Of a stretch of DNA of 64,000 nucleotides, positions 43,082 to 53,499 are shown piece after piece. This DNA comes from Gigaspora rosea (Eukaryota > Glomeromycota > Glomeromycetes > Diversisporales > Gigasporaceae): contig QKWP01000429.1 in assembly GCA_003550325.1 (NCBI GenBank), positions 19,449-83,448 of the forward strand, written 5' to 3'. Position 1 is the first letter of the stretch; the number at the start of each line of letters is the position of its first letter. The notes under the pieces are model-generated. The model did no database searches. It had not been told where the DNA came from and saw only the letters and a list, made by a program, of their open reading frames with translations. The position numbers and the translations under genes were made by a program.

Positions 43082-44258
43082 CTAGAATACTTGTCTCAAT
43101 AAGACAATTCCAATAAATCTACAATTATTCAAGTAAATAAAATATTTACTGGTATTCAAAAGTAAAGCAATATAAAATCTAATCTAAAAAAGATATATTA
43201 ACAAAAAGTCAACTTGAATTATATAATAAAAATATATTAAAACCAAAATTAAAATAATATAAAAAAAAAGCATAGACCATCATTATATACAAGCAATAAA
43301 TACAATATGCTATAAAGTTAAGGCAACAGAAATGCAAGACTATTTGGCAAACTGTACTTATTATGAACAGAGTTGGATAAATATAACTAAAGTAGTAGCT
43401 AGGGTTACATGGTCCAAACTGAGTAGCACAAATCAGTTTTTACTTCTACTAGTGAGTTACTACCAACTGGTAGTGGGTTCACATATGCAAGAAATTATAG
43501 AACTACGTTGAAGTTATATGAGAGTCTAATACCAAACAAGCTTTTGGAACACTTTACAGTTTAGCTTACCTCAGCAAATATAGCCAAGATACTCATGCAG
43601 AATTTCGTTTCAATAGTATAGAATAGTTTTTATGAATCGATATGGAAAGAATGATGTCAGCTTATTGGGCTATGAGAAAAAGAAAAGGCATCACTATCAA
43701 GGAGAAAAGAAGGAAGATCAAGGAGAAACACATATTTAAAGGGAAAGTTAAAAGTTCTGGAAAAGAGAAGGCAAGGGTCAACAACCACTATGCAAGTTCT
43801 AGCAAAATTTGGTTTGAAAAGAGTATATTGTTACTCAATGATAATGAAAAAGGTGTTGAAGAAAAGAACTACTGCCAATAGTTTGTGGCAAGCAGCGGTT
43901 AAGTTATATCCAAAGTGGTGAATTCCATTTTGGGCTGGGTCTTAGCCAGATTTGACAAGACTCTTTGATTTATCCGTAAATTGGTGCGACAACTCACAAT
44001 TAGGTACTACAAGATAACTGGTTGATGTCAGGTGTTATTTTCTACTTTTGTAGCTTTTGTATATAGAATTAGTTTACTTTTTTTGTACAAATAACACATT
44101 ATTAGACACTAGTAAAATTTGTCTAAGAATAAAAAAAAATATAAAAAATATAAAAAAAATATTTTATATTAATAAAAAGTTGACTTGAAATATATAAGAA
44201 AATAATATTAAATTATAAAAAAAATAAATAGAAAAATATTTATTTAAAAAAGAAAATA
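43082..44258. other. unclassified, less AT-biased segment
   Basis: 43300-44060 contains more mixed sequence, e.g. GGTTACATGGTCCAAACTGA and TAGCCAGATTTGACAAGACT. Plus-strand frame 43642-43881 (79 codons, Lys/Glu-rich) has no recognised domain. May be a decayed transposon gene or processed copy. Confidence 0.4.
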
Positions 44259-44447
44259 TAGTTAACTCTTTCTATTCTGAACTACTGGAACTGCTATTTT
44301 TTACTATATAAAAATTTGAAAAAGTTCAGTTATCAAAAAGTTATATATAGCTAATTCAAACTTTATAATAAAATTTACAAATGTTCTAAAAGATTTTGTT
44401 TAGCTTAGAGAAAGTCTAATAGTGTTTGGATTAGAGAGAGGTGACTA
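44259..44447. mobile_element. pogo-like MITE, 189 bp, second copy
   Basis: TAGTTAACTCTTTCTATTCT / TTAGAGAGAGGTGACTA with TA at 44257-44258 and 44448-44449; interior phrases AAAGTTCAGTTATCAAAAAG and AATTTACAAATGTTCTA match 6771-6962. Confidence 0.8.
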
Positions 44448-44479
44448 TAATATAAAATATAAGTATATTAGTAAAATAT

Positions 44480-44995
44480 TAACTCTTTCTAACAATCCTT
44501 GTACCAAATTTTTCACAAAGCCCGATCTATAAAAACTTTGAAATTAATATATTTGTGTATAACAAAAGCTTTATAAGTAACTTGAATAAAAGATTTTATT
44601 TGAATATGAGAAAACTGAAATAGAGTTAAAAAAGAAAAATCTTTTTGGGTTTGGCTATTCAAATAGAAGACTTTATTACTATAGAAGATGTAATAGAACA
44701 ATGACTCTAAATTTTTTGTCAGAAGTTACAAAAGCTTAGGCAGAAGTAGACTTTTAGTTAAATATATTATTTTCCAAAGTAAAACTTTTATACTTTTTGC
44801 AAGTTTGGTACTTTTGATATTTCTTTTTGGGCTTTTTAAAATTTCACCAAAAAAAAAATTCAGCTTATCCCTTCCAAAAGATCAACAATATTTACTTCAT
44901 CCAAATTGGAAAAGTGTCTACCAAATTAGAATTAAGTTACAAATAAGTTTTGAGTTTAACAAAATAAACAACAAATACTGTAATACTTTGGAATA
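44480..44995. repeat. ~500-bp dispersed repeat R5, copy 1
   Basis: Collinear with 46850-47345 and more loosely with 62400-62850: TTTGTGTATAACAAAAGC, GAAATAGAGTTAAAAAAG, TTTTAAAATTTCACCAA, CCAAAAGATCAACAATATTT, TTCATCCAAATTGGAAA. All three have the same orientation. No long frame in any. Confidence 0.7.
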
Positions 44996-45099
44996 AAATT
45001 TTCAAAATTACTATATTTTGCTGCCAGTAATCATTGCCGATTATACAATCAGCATATTAATATAAGTATTTGTTTATTTGCACAATTCAGATATTTATT

Positions 45100-45475
45100 C
45101 ATTACTAATTAGTTTTTTTAATTTTAGTAGCTATTATTGTTCTGGTATCATCATTAGTATCGTTGCTAGTGTTATTTTCTTTTGTTATTGGTGTCATCAC
45201 TGGTGTCATTTTCTTTTCATTTCTTTTATCATTAGTATTATTCGTTTTGAAGTCTCTTTTGTTGTTGGCATTGACCATTTTGGTGCTTTTCGTCATAGGT
45301 ATAATCATTTCATGTTGTTGGAGTTATCTATTTTGGTAGTAGGTTTTGTTAATAATGTGTTCATTTGGGTGTCTTTGTCATTGGTGCTCACCTGTTTTGG
45401 TGTCTTTTTCATGTCATTAATATCATTCAATTTCCATGTTAGTATTGTCTTCTCTTGTCGTTAGTATCAACTATT
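45100..45475. repeat. degenerate TTGGTGTCATTTTC repeat
   Basis: GGTGTCATTTTC, GGTATCATCATTAGTATCG, GGTGTCTTTTTC recur about every 15-30 bp. This is the reverse complement of the phrase class seen in the 52440-52650 minisatellite (ACCAATGATAC). The 128-codon plus-strand frame through it (45078-45464, Phe/Ser/Val-rich) is a by-product. Confidence 0.6.
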
Positions 45476-45626
45476 TAATATTTATTTCTTATAGTTTTTA
45501 TGTTAGTTCTTTGTAAGTATTCAAATTCTTCTTGTAGTTTTTCTTTTTTTCTTGCATTTTATTACTTATTTCTTTTGTGAACTTTCTCTGGCTAGGTAAA
45601 ATTGTCAATAAGATAGATATTAGGAT

Positions 45627-45712
45627 TAGGGTTTGGTAGAATAGATGATATGGTAGATGTTAGAGTTAGGGTTTGGTAGAATAGACGATTTGGTAGACGT
45701 AGAGTTAAGGTT
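45627..45712. repeat. 42-bp direct repeat, 2 units
   Basis: TTAGGGTTTGGTAGAATAGA at 45627 and 45669, each followed by GATRTGGTAGAYGT. Confidence 0.8.
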
Positions 45713-45719
45713 ATAGTTA

Positions 45720-46849
45720 GTTAGTATTTGTAGTTGGATTGGAGTTATAGGTAAAATCCTCATGAGCAACAATGTGACATTATTCTGCAACCAGACATTT
45801 TTTACTTGCAAAAATGTGCTCTTAAAGTATTTTATACTAGTAGATTTAATGTTACATAACTTATATTATATAATTATTATGTACTTATATAAACTAGTAA
45901 TAAATGATAAATTAAAAAAATTAAATTTTATTGGTTGAATCTGATTACGTGATGATAGCAATGATCACTACAGGCGATAAATAGCAAATTTTTAAAATTC
46001 AATGCAAAATTTCTTTTTAAAAGGTTCTTTTAGGTACAAGATTCTCTATAAATTTTTTGGTTTTTTATATTTTTATCTATATTATATATAATACATAAAT
46101 AGATAGAATAAAGACTTATTCTTTTAGTGTATTATATAGTTTTTACAATTTAGTACAGGTTTAATAGTATACTTTGTTGTTCTATCATTGCTTTTTTAGT
46201 TTTTTATCTTTGTTCTCTATTTATTTTTTTATATACTTTTGGTTATTCATTTAGATTGAGTATTTTTTTCTCTTTAATTTTCTTCTTTATTTTTTTTTAT
46301 TTATTTATTTTCTTTTTGAATAAGATTATTCTGTCTGGTAGCTTAGATAAGCAAAATCTAAGAGTTAGTCTTTGACAGGGCTAACAATGTTCCCTAATTT
46401 AGTAGGTTTTATATCTTTGGGAGTTAGTGTGACATATCATATCTGTGTATAGTTTTTATAGACAGATGATATTGAACTTGCGATTAAAGGGTTTTTATAT
46501 ATATAGACTTTAATTAGTATATACAAACTTATTAATATTATACTAGCAAGGCTGTCAAAAAAATAAAAAAATTTAGTAAAATATTAATTTAAATTATATA
46601 AAAAGAGTAAATTAAAAACACAGAACTCTTTTTAATAATTTTTGTAAAAAATCATAATAAAATCCAAATTAAAGTAAAATTATATATAAAATCTTAAAAA
46701 ATAAATTTTTTTTAGGGTGTATTTTTTAGAGTTAGGGGTTAGGGTTCATTTTAAAGTAAAGTTATAATAAGCAAGTATTTGTGGGTTTAAGAAGGTTGGA
46801 AAGTAAGTAGAAAATATAAATTTTATTTTAAATTATGATTTGCAACAAT
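45720..46849. other. T-rich intergenic DNA
   Basis: Long TTTTTTATTTATTT stretches (46180-46320). A weak repeat of the ATCACTACAGGCGATAAAT-type MITE end at 45964. No gene. Confidence 0.45.
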
Positions 46850-47345
46850 CTTTAATTCTAACTTTTTCAGAATAATTGACCCATAAAAAACTTTGCTATT
46901 AGTATACTTGTATATAACAAAAACTCTATCTAGAAGCAACCTGAATACAAAGATCAGATTGTATACAAGAAGAACTAAAATAGAGTTGAAAAAGAGTTGT
47001 CTTCTTATAGATTAAACTTTTTAAATAAATGACTTTGTTACTATAAAAAAAGTAGTAGAGCAACAACTCTGGGGTTTTTTGTTAAAAGAAATAAAAAAAT
47101 TAAAAGAAGCATACTTTTGGTCAAATATGCTATTCAGCAAAGAATATACTCTTATATTTCTTACAAGTTGCTATACTTTCTCACTATCTCTTTGGCCTTT
47201 TTAAAATTTTAACAAAGTGGACATTTTAGCTTACCCTTTCAAAAAATTAGCAATGTTTATTTCTTTTAATTTGGAAATATACCATTTAATTGAAACTAAG
47301 TTACAAGTGAGTTTCAGATTCTGTAAAATAAACAATGAATAATAT
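46850..47345. repeat. R5 repeat, copy 2
   Basis: Same order of phrases as 44480-44995 (TTGTATATAACAAAAACTC, AAATAGAGTTGAAAAAGAG, CCTTTCAAAAAATTAGCAAT, TTTTAATTTGGAAATATACC), about 2.4 kb downstream. Confidence 0.7.
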
Positions 47346-48350
47346 ATAAGATATTTTAAAAAAATGTATAAATGAACTTCTTTTCTAAAATATTTTTTTA
47401 AGCATAGCTTTTCTTATAATATATATAATACTTTGTAAAGTTTTCTTTGTACAGTATTATATAATTTTTATTTTATAGACTAGCTTTGCTATTCTCTTTT
47501 TTTTTTGTTTGTTTTTAGAAATATTAGTACCATCTTTAGTATAAGTTTTTTTTTGTTTCTATCATCTTGTGTCTTTTTATTTTGATTATATTTGGTTTTT
47601 TTGCTTAGGTTTTGTAGTTCTTTATCCTTTTTTTCTTCTTTTTTTTTATTTTCTTTTTTCTTGTTTTTCTTTATATAGTTGCATTTGGATATTAATATTA
47701 ACTATAGATGCTAGATAAAAGAAATTCAAAGAAAATTCTATATTATTTGTAGTTCTGACTTTGTTGAGTTTTCAATTTTTAGAAAATAGTATGGCAGATT
47801 ATATTTGGGCACTTATAGATAATGTTTAGCTTATAAATTATGGGCATTTTTATAGTTTTTTTAGTTAAATTGTGTACAGTTATCATAGCTAAGTTCTTGT
47901 GATATAATCAAAAAAATCAAAAAAAAAGAGTAAATTTATTTATTGCATTATGCAATGCACTTTATATGTCACTCTTTTAATCAAATTTCAAGTTCAAGAT
48001 ATCTTTACATGTGCAAAAAAATTTAAAACAAATATTTGTTTTGTTAAAATTATCTATAATTTAAAATTAAGAATATGAATCTACTTTTAGAATTCTAACA
48101 AAAAAATATTTTGCAAAATTTTACTATTTTTTAATGTATTATACAGTCTGCAAAAATTATTTTTTGTACAATTGCTAAAAAGGTAGATAGGTATGATTTC
48201 TAGACTATATTTAAATCAATTCAGTTAGCTTTATACAAAACTTTAGTAAAGTATTAATTTTAAAATTTGTTAATTAAAAATTTTTACTAATTAAAAATTA
48301 TATTTTTACCTATATATAACACTATATTAAAAATATTAAAAATATTGTCG
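47346..48350. other. T-rich intergenic DNA
   Basis: 47480-47660 is a TTTTTTTCTTTT-rich tract resembling 46180-46320, so the R5 repeat and the T-rich tract may together form a ~1.5 kb larger duplicated unit. No gene seen. Confidence 0.45.
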
Positions 48351-48351
48351 T

Positions 48352-48605
48352 GAATAATTTTTTGATTTACTCACTATTTTGAATTATTTAACTATTAAAA
48401 TAGTTATCTAAATAAGATAATTTTAATGTAAAATTATCAAAACCCAATTACAAAATTCTAAAACTAATAACGATTTATTTATATTATTAATCTTAGAATT
48501 CTGTAATTGAATTTTAACAATTTTGGATTTATTAGAATTGTCTTATTGAAATGACCATTTTTGTAGTTAAATTATTCAAATTAGATTAGTAAATCAAAGT
48601 TATCC
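48352..48605. repeat. two P2 palindromes, facing
   Basis: 48352-48463 (CTCACTATTTTGAATTATTT ... AAAACCCAATTACAAAATTC) and 48490-48605 (TAGAATTCTGTAATTGAATT ... TAGATTAGTAAATCAAAGTT) are reverse complements of one another. Confidence 0.6.
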
Positions 48606-48743
48606 AATATTCAAAATTTTTAATATATTAATAATAATTTCAATATATTATATATAATTATAATATGTTTAGACTAATTTTAAACAATTTTTTATTTTTA
48701 GTAAAATTTAAAATAAAAGTTTTAATAATAATCTGGAATCAAA

Positions 48744-49296
48744 TACTGTATTTTCTTTAAAATAAGCTACTTTCAAAAATAAGCCACCTTTCTCTTTTGG
48801 TCAAAAAACTCCAAAATGTTTTTAATCTGAAAATAAGCTACTCTATGATTGACAATAGTCACTACATAGCAAAATCCAAAATTTTACTATATTAATTGAT
48901 TAAGTTGCTTAAGTAAACTTATTTAAAAGATTGAAATATACATATTCTAAAATTTTTGTCAAAATTGGAGAACATTTTATTATTTGACTTTTGAATTTTA
49001 TATTTAGTAAAAAAATTAAATTGTTTTAAAAAAATATTCAATAAAGGTAAAAATTAAAAGTTAAAAATAAAAACTTCTCCAATCTTAATAAAAATTTAGA
49101 ATAAGTGTATTTTGATCTTTTAAATAAGTTTACTTAAGAGACTTTAATCAATTCACAAAGTAAAATTTAGACTTTACTATATAGCAACCTTTTGCAATTG
49201 GCCAAAATTTAACTTTACTCAAAAATAAGCTATTTCTGATTTTTTGTGAACTTTTTGTCCAAAAAAAGGGTAGTTTATTTTTAGAAAAATATAGTA
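48744..49296. mobile_element. AAAATAAGC-family element, uninterrupted, 553 bp
   Basis: TACTGTATTTTCTTTAAAATAAGC start and TTTATTTTTAGAAAAATATAGTA end. Inner arms include TTGACTTT.. and ACTTAATCAATTC phrases shared with the split copy at 41885-43081. It is the unoccupied reference for that insertion. Confidence 0.75.
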
Positions 49297-49820
49297 TATT
49301 TAAAAAAATTTTTTAAATTTAAAACTTTAATTATTTCTTTAATATTATAATAGATAAAAATAGCTTAATTTTAACTTTGTATAAATTTATAAAAAAATAT
49401 AGTTATTTATTATTATTTATTATTTAAAAACAAAATATAAAATTTAATGAAAATTATATCAAAAATTAAATAAAATCTTATAAAAAAAATTTTTTATAAA
49501 AATATTATATAACTTTATGTAAGCAAATTTGCTTGCACTTACTTTATATATTAAGAGATAAATCCTTTATTTGTTTATATATACAATATTTACCCTATCT
49601 AACTCTAACTAATAAAAAACTGATTCCTTACCGGTAATTGGTTTGGTTTTATATTATACCTATTTTTATAATTTGTAGCAGATGCAATAATATCATAATT
49701 ACAATAAATTATTTTATATAAAAATATTAGAGTTAAAAAATAAAAACAAAAAGTAGAATATTTGTTCAAAAAATTAAATTATATAAGGCAAAAATACAAT
49801 AGCAACCCTTATATGATTAG
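49297..49820. other. AT-rich DNA, nothing recognised
   Basis: TGATTCCTTACCGGTAATTG (49622) is a short ACCGGTAA palindrome; otherwise AT-rich without features. Confidence 0.45.
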
Positions 49821-49854
49821 CCAATCACATTAAGGATTAATGATCATATAAAAG
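49821..49854 (+). promoter_or_regulatory. CCAAT plus TATA promoter-like pair
   Basis: CCAAT at 49821-49825 (in AGCCAATCACATTAAGG) and TATAAAAG at 49847-49854. A TATA box would place transcription start near 49880, just ahead of a T-rich tract, the gap at 49944-49983 and the exon/intron array. Inference from motifs only. Confidence 0.5.
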
Positions 49855-49943
49855 GGTGAGCCAGATCTGAATTAGGGGTTAGTTCCCTTAATTCGATCCA
49901 ATCTAATCTAGATCTCAGTTTGTTTTTTTTTTTTTTTTTTTTT

Positions 49944-49983
49944 NNNNNNNNNNNNNNNNNNNNNNNNNNNNNNNNNNNNNNNN
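49944..49983. other. assembly gap, 40 n
   Basis: Follows a run of at least 22 T. It removes the first part of the putative transcription unit. Confidence 0.99.
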
Positions 49984-50100
49984 AAACACCAACAGTACTA
50001 GCGAATGTTAAATGGCTTTTAGGTATATTATGATTTCTTTTTTTTTTGCTTCTAGTTGTTTTGTTTTAAAGTTTTGTTTTATTAACCTTTTTTTTTTTAG

Positions 50101-50845
50101 ACTTTGCCGGACATTGCTTAGTATGTGCAAATGCGGCTTTTTGGGTAAGTTATTAAATTTTTTCTTTGTTTTTCTTTTTTTTTCTTACTAGTCTGTTACT
50201 AATTTCAGTTTTTTTTAACATCAGTTTTCTTTTTTGGAAGATATCGGGTTTCGGGTTTTTTCTTGATGGACGTCGATTTCTTTCGTGACGGACGTCGGTT
50301 TCTTTCTTGGAGGTTTTTGGACGTGCGGCAGTTTAAGGTAAGATATTAATTCTTCTTTGTTTTTCTTTTTTCTGTCTTGTTATTAATTTAAAATTTTTTT
50401 TTTGGATTATTTAGGTTTCACCAGACACGAATCCGCATCAGGTAAACGTGTATGTGGTGTTTAGATAAGATTTTTTTCTTTGTTTTTCTTTTTTTCATTT
50501 TTTTTCTTGTTAGATTTGTTACTAACTTCTTTCTTCGGGTTTTATTTTCTTGGAGTTTTTAGACTTCGCTAGACATGAATTCAATACTGGTAGCGTGTGT
50601 GCAGTGTTTTCGGTAAGCTATTAAATTTTCTTCTTTACCTTGTGCTTATTTCTTTGTTTTGTTTAATCTTACTAATTTCAGTTTTTTTTCTTCAAGGTTT
50701 TTTTAAGGCTTCGCCGAGAAGAATTAGAACAGGAAACTTGTTTGCGGCATTTCGAGTAGGTAAGATTAAGTTTTTTGTTTTTGTTTCTTTTTTTTTTTTG
50801 TTATTGTCTGTTCACTAACTTTTTTAGGTTTTGCTGAAGTGGGTC
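50101..50845 (+). repeat. tandem exon-plus-intron modules, ~150 bp each
   Basis: Five to six modules repeat: a short GC-richer core (ACTTTGCCGGACATTGC at 50101; GTTTCACCAGACACGAATCC at 50415; ACTTCGCTAGACATGAATTC at 50563; GCTTCGCCGAGAAGAATT at 50708; TTTTGCTGAAGTGGGTC at 50830) ends in GTAAG (50145, 50358, 50613, 50760), then a T-rich stretch, TACTAAY (50196, 50520, 50671, 50813) and YAG (50208, 50414, 50562, 50681, 50827). Donor, branch site and acceptor are correctly ordered and spaced, giving introns of about 57-69 nt. No frame remains open across spliced cores, so a spliced non-coding RNA or a decayed tandem-exon gene are both possible. Confidence 0.6.
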
Positions 50846-50999
50846 AAACAGGCACCGAGTGAACGTGTTTGAAGGCACCAGGTGAATGTGTATGAAGGCA
50901 CTGGGCGAACGTGTACAAAGGCACTGGGCAAATGTGTATAAAGGCACTGGGCAAACGTGTATGAAGGCACCAGGTGAACGTGTATAAAAGCACTGATGC
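50846..50999 (+). repeat. 23-bp minisatellite, ~6.5 units
   Basis: GAAGGCACTGGGCGAACGTG and variants (CACCAGGTGAATGTGTAT, CACTGGGCAAACGTGTAT) repeat in a 23-bp register directly downstream of the last intron-like unit. The unit seems to descend from the GTGAACGTGT core of the modules upstream. A period of 23 precludes an open frame through two units unless three are read together. Confidence 0.9.
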
Positions 51000-51110
51000 T
51001 GAATCGTGTTTTTTTTTTTTTTATAATAGATTCGTGGGTTTATGATATAATAATGTAGTAATAGATTTGATGAAAATAAATTAAAATATTTGTATTGATT
51101 TTTTTTTTAA
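51000..51110 (+). other. possible 3' end of the array transcript
   Basis: T-rich stretch after the last minisatellite unit, then AATAAA at 51075-51080 followed by TTAAAATATTTGTATTGATTTT. Would fit a polyadenylation region; no direct evidence. Confidence 0.35.
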
Positions 51111-51184
51111 AAAAAGTAAAAAATTTTGGGGTTGCTCTGGTAGTAGTGATAAAATTTCATTAAATTCGCTTTTTTTTTGATTTT

Positions 51185-51345
51185 AGTGATTGGGCGATAT
51201 TTTTAAGTGATCAATCGATCAAAATCGGTCCTGTGTTGCCAGCTTGCTTCATGTATATTGCTTCGCAAATCAGTGATCACATGACTCACGTGATCGATTT
51301 TGATTGGTCGATCGTGGGGTCGCCGGGTCACTATAAAATAACGCC
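51185..51345. repeat. inverted repeat around CGATCAAAATCG
   Basis: GTGATCAATCGATCAAAATC (51219) faces GATCGATTTTGATTGGTCGA (51287), and ATTTTAGTGATTGGGCGATA faces GTCGCCGGGTCACTATAAAAT further out. Likely a short MITE sharing the TTTTGATTGG motif. Confidence 0.6.
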
Positions 51346-51539
51346 CATTATAAAATATAATTTAAAAAACGTATGATAATAAAAGAGTATTTATTAGCTT
51401 ATTGTAACTTTTTACTATAATTATCTATAATTGATCAATCATATAATTTACATGATGACTAAAACTATTTGGTTGTTATATAAATCACATAATCAATTTT
51501 TGATTAGTTATTATAAATATTTAAAATTTATTGATTTAA

Positions 51540-52440
51540 AAAAAAAAAATACAAAAATTTAATTAAAGCAAATCTATATTAAACTAAACAAACAAAAAAC
51601 TTTTATAGTACCTTTCTATCATTATCCTTTTTTAAAACCTAAGCACTTTGGTTTTCTATAAGGTACCAAATGAGCCAAATTGTCTAATTTCTAATTAGTA
51701 TCTACTTTAACATAACAAACAACTCTAATTACAACAGTAATAATAACTCTAATTATAATAACTCCAATGGTGATGGCTAATAACTTCAATTACAATTTCA
51801 TTAATGACGAATTGTATTTAAAAAAAATTATATAATAAAAAAAAAAGAAAAAAACCTCAAAAAAGACTTATTTTAAAAATACTTTAGTTCTAGATACCAA
51901 TAATAAATTATATATAAAAAATTAGTTTGAAAACAAAAAAAACTAACAAAAAAACAAAAAAGTAAAAAAAAAACAAAAAACTAACTAGACAAAAAAAAGC
52001 TAAAAAAAATACTTATTCTAAGACTTAATAGTTTTATTTCTATCTAACTACTAGTTTCAAACAAAAAAAAATATTAAAATTGCCAATAATTTTATATAAA
52101 AAAAATTAGTTACAAAAGAAAAACCAAAAAAAACAAAAATAAAAAAATAAATAAACTAACTATTAATTAAAAAATTCTAACTACCTTCCTGTATGATTTC
52201 ATCAAAAATTATTTTAGTTACATAATTGCATATTGATAATAAAAAATTGATCTAATTTAAAATTTATTATATATAATAATACTGTATTTAGTACTATATA
52301 ACTAAACCACCCTTTCAAAACTTAATATAATAAAACTAATCCTAACTCTAGCCTTTAAATCTCATAATTATTATAGACCTCATGATTATTAGATTAAAGA
52401 TAGTTTATTTTATTAAGTTACCAATATTGCACAACATATA
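51540..52440. other. A-rich intergenic DNA
   Basis: ACTCTAATTACAACAGTAAT-like phrases at 51720-51800 and AAAACAAAAAACTAAC-like units at 51900-52130. Nothing coding. Confidence 0.5.
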
Positions 52441-52649
52441 TTTGAATTATCGATATCCCTAGTCTATAGTAAAATTAAGAAAAAATAATACCAAAAATTA
52501 TAATTATAAAAAGTCATAATAAAATTACAAGTACTAATAATACTAAATACCACAATATTAAAAACCAATGCAAAATTACAAGCACCAAAGATGAAAAGAG
52601 CTACAAAGAAATCACAAGCACCAAACTATAGTGAAATTACAAGCACCAA
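52441..52649. repeat. degenerate minisatellite AAATTACAAGCACCAA
   Basis: ATAGTGAAATTACAAGCACC-type units every 30-40 bp. The same repeat continues at 60845-60880 and 61690-61870, so the pieces are parts of one array split by later insertions. Confidence 0.75.
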
Positions 52650-52657
52650 TATATTTA
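52650..52657. repeat. 8-bp TSD, left
   Basis: TATATTTA, exact match to 53491-53498. Confidence 0.9.
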
Positions 52658-53490
52658 GGGGGCTAGTAATTGTACCCCAAAATTGGTATTTATACCCCAG
52701 CCCAGATTCCGACCCTTCCGACCTAGTCTGTGTAATGTAGTATAAACAAAGATCACGTGACTCTTATATATATTATACAAAGGCCCAGTATATTGTTTTT
52801 GCAAAAATAATTTTTGGTTATACACTGCTAATGTCTTGTAATGCTACACAAGTCTAATTTTGCCGACATTAAGCTTAATGCTGATGGGCACTATAATGAT
52901 AATGCCCCCGGCGGGGTTAGACATAATTCCGGCCCACTCTAACCCTAAATCTAGGAACTCTAAAAACTAATAGTTCGAAGCAACATCCAATCACAGTACA
53001 TATACTAGATGTATATGTTGTATAACCAGCATATGTATTGTGATTGGATGTTGCTTAGAACAATTAGTTTTTAGGGTTCCTAGATTTAGGATTAGGGTGG
53101 GTCGGAATTATGTCTAACCCCGCCGGGGGCATTATCATGATAGTGCCTACCAGCATTAAGCTTAATGCCGGATTAGGGTACCACTAGATTTAGAGTTAGG
53201 GTGGGCTGAAATTATGTCTAGCCACGCCGGGTTATTATCATGATAGTGCTCACTAGCAGTAAGTTTAATGCTGGGTTAGGGTACCAAAATTAGACTTGTA
53301 TAATGTTACACAACACTAGTGGCATGTAACCAAAAATTATTTTTGCAAAAACAATGTACCGGGCCTTTGTGTAATATATATAAAAGTCACATGATCTTTG
53401 TTTGTACTACATTACACAGACTAGGTCGGAAGAGTCAGAATCCGGGCTGGGGGGTATAAATACCAATTTTGGGTACCATTACCAGCCCCC
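52658..53490. mobile_element. hAT-type foldback MITE, 833 bp, perfect TSD
   Basis: TIRs begin GGGGGCTAGTAATTGTACC / GGTACCATTACCAGCCCCC, and the arms stay paired for over 350 bp (GGTATTTATACCCC, AGACTAGGTCGGAAG, TTTTGCAAAAATAATTTTTGG, CATTAAGCTTAATGC, CCCCGCCGGGGGCATTATCA, GGTTCCTAGATTTAGG) around an ACATATACTAGATGTATATG centre. The right arm carries a duplicated ~110-bp segment (AGATTTAGRRTTAGGGTGGG at about 53084 and 53188). Perfect 8-bp TSDs TATATTTA. Interior matches 10220-10540 of the 10131-10676 MITE. Confidence 0.9.
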
Positions 53491-53498
53491 TATATTTA
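53491..53498. repeat. 8-bp TSD, right
   Basis: TATATTTA, partner of 52650-52657. Confidence 0.9.
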
Positions 53499-53499
53499 A

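Noticed and set aside
45078..45464. 128-codon membrane-like protein
   Set aside because: Hydrophobic appearance comes from a T-rich degenerate repeat; the opposite strand is open as well, and no start context or homology is visible.
50846..50999. CRISPR array
   Set aside because: Units are contiguous 23-bp repeats without spacers, in a eukaryotic context.
49821..51110. LTR of a retrotransposon (TATA, T-rich, AATAAA)
   Set aside because: No second copy in direct orientation, no TG...CA ends and no gag/pol frames nearby.
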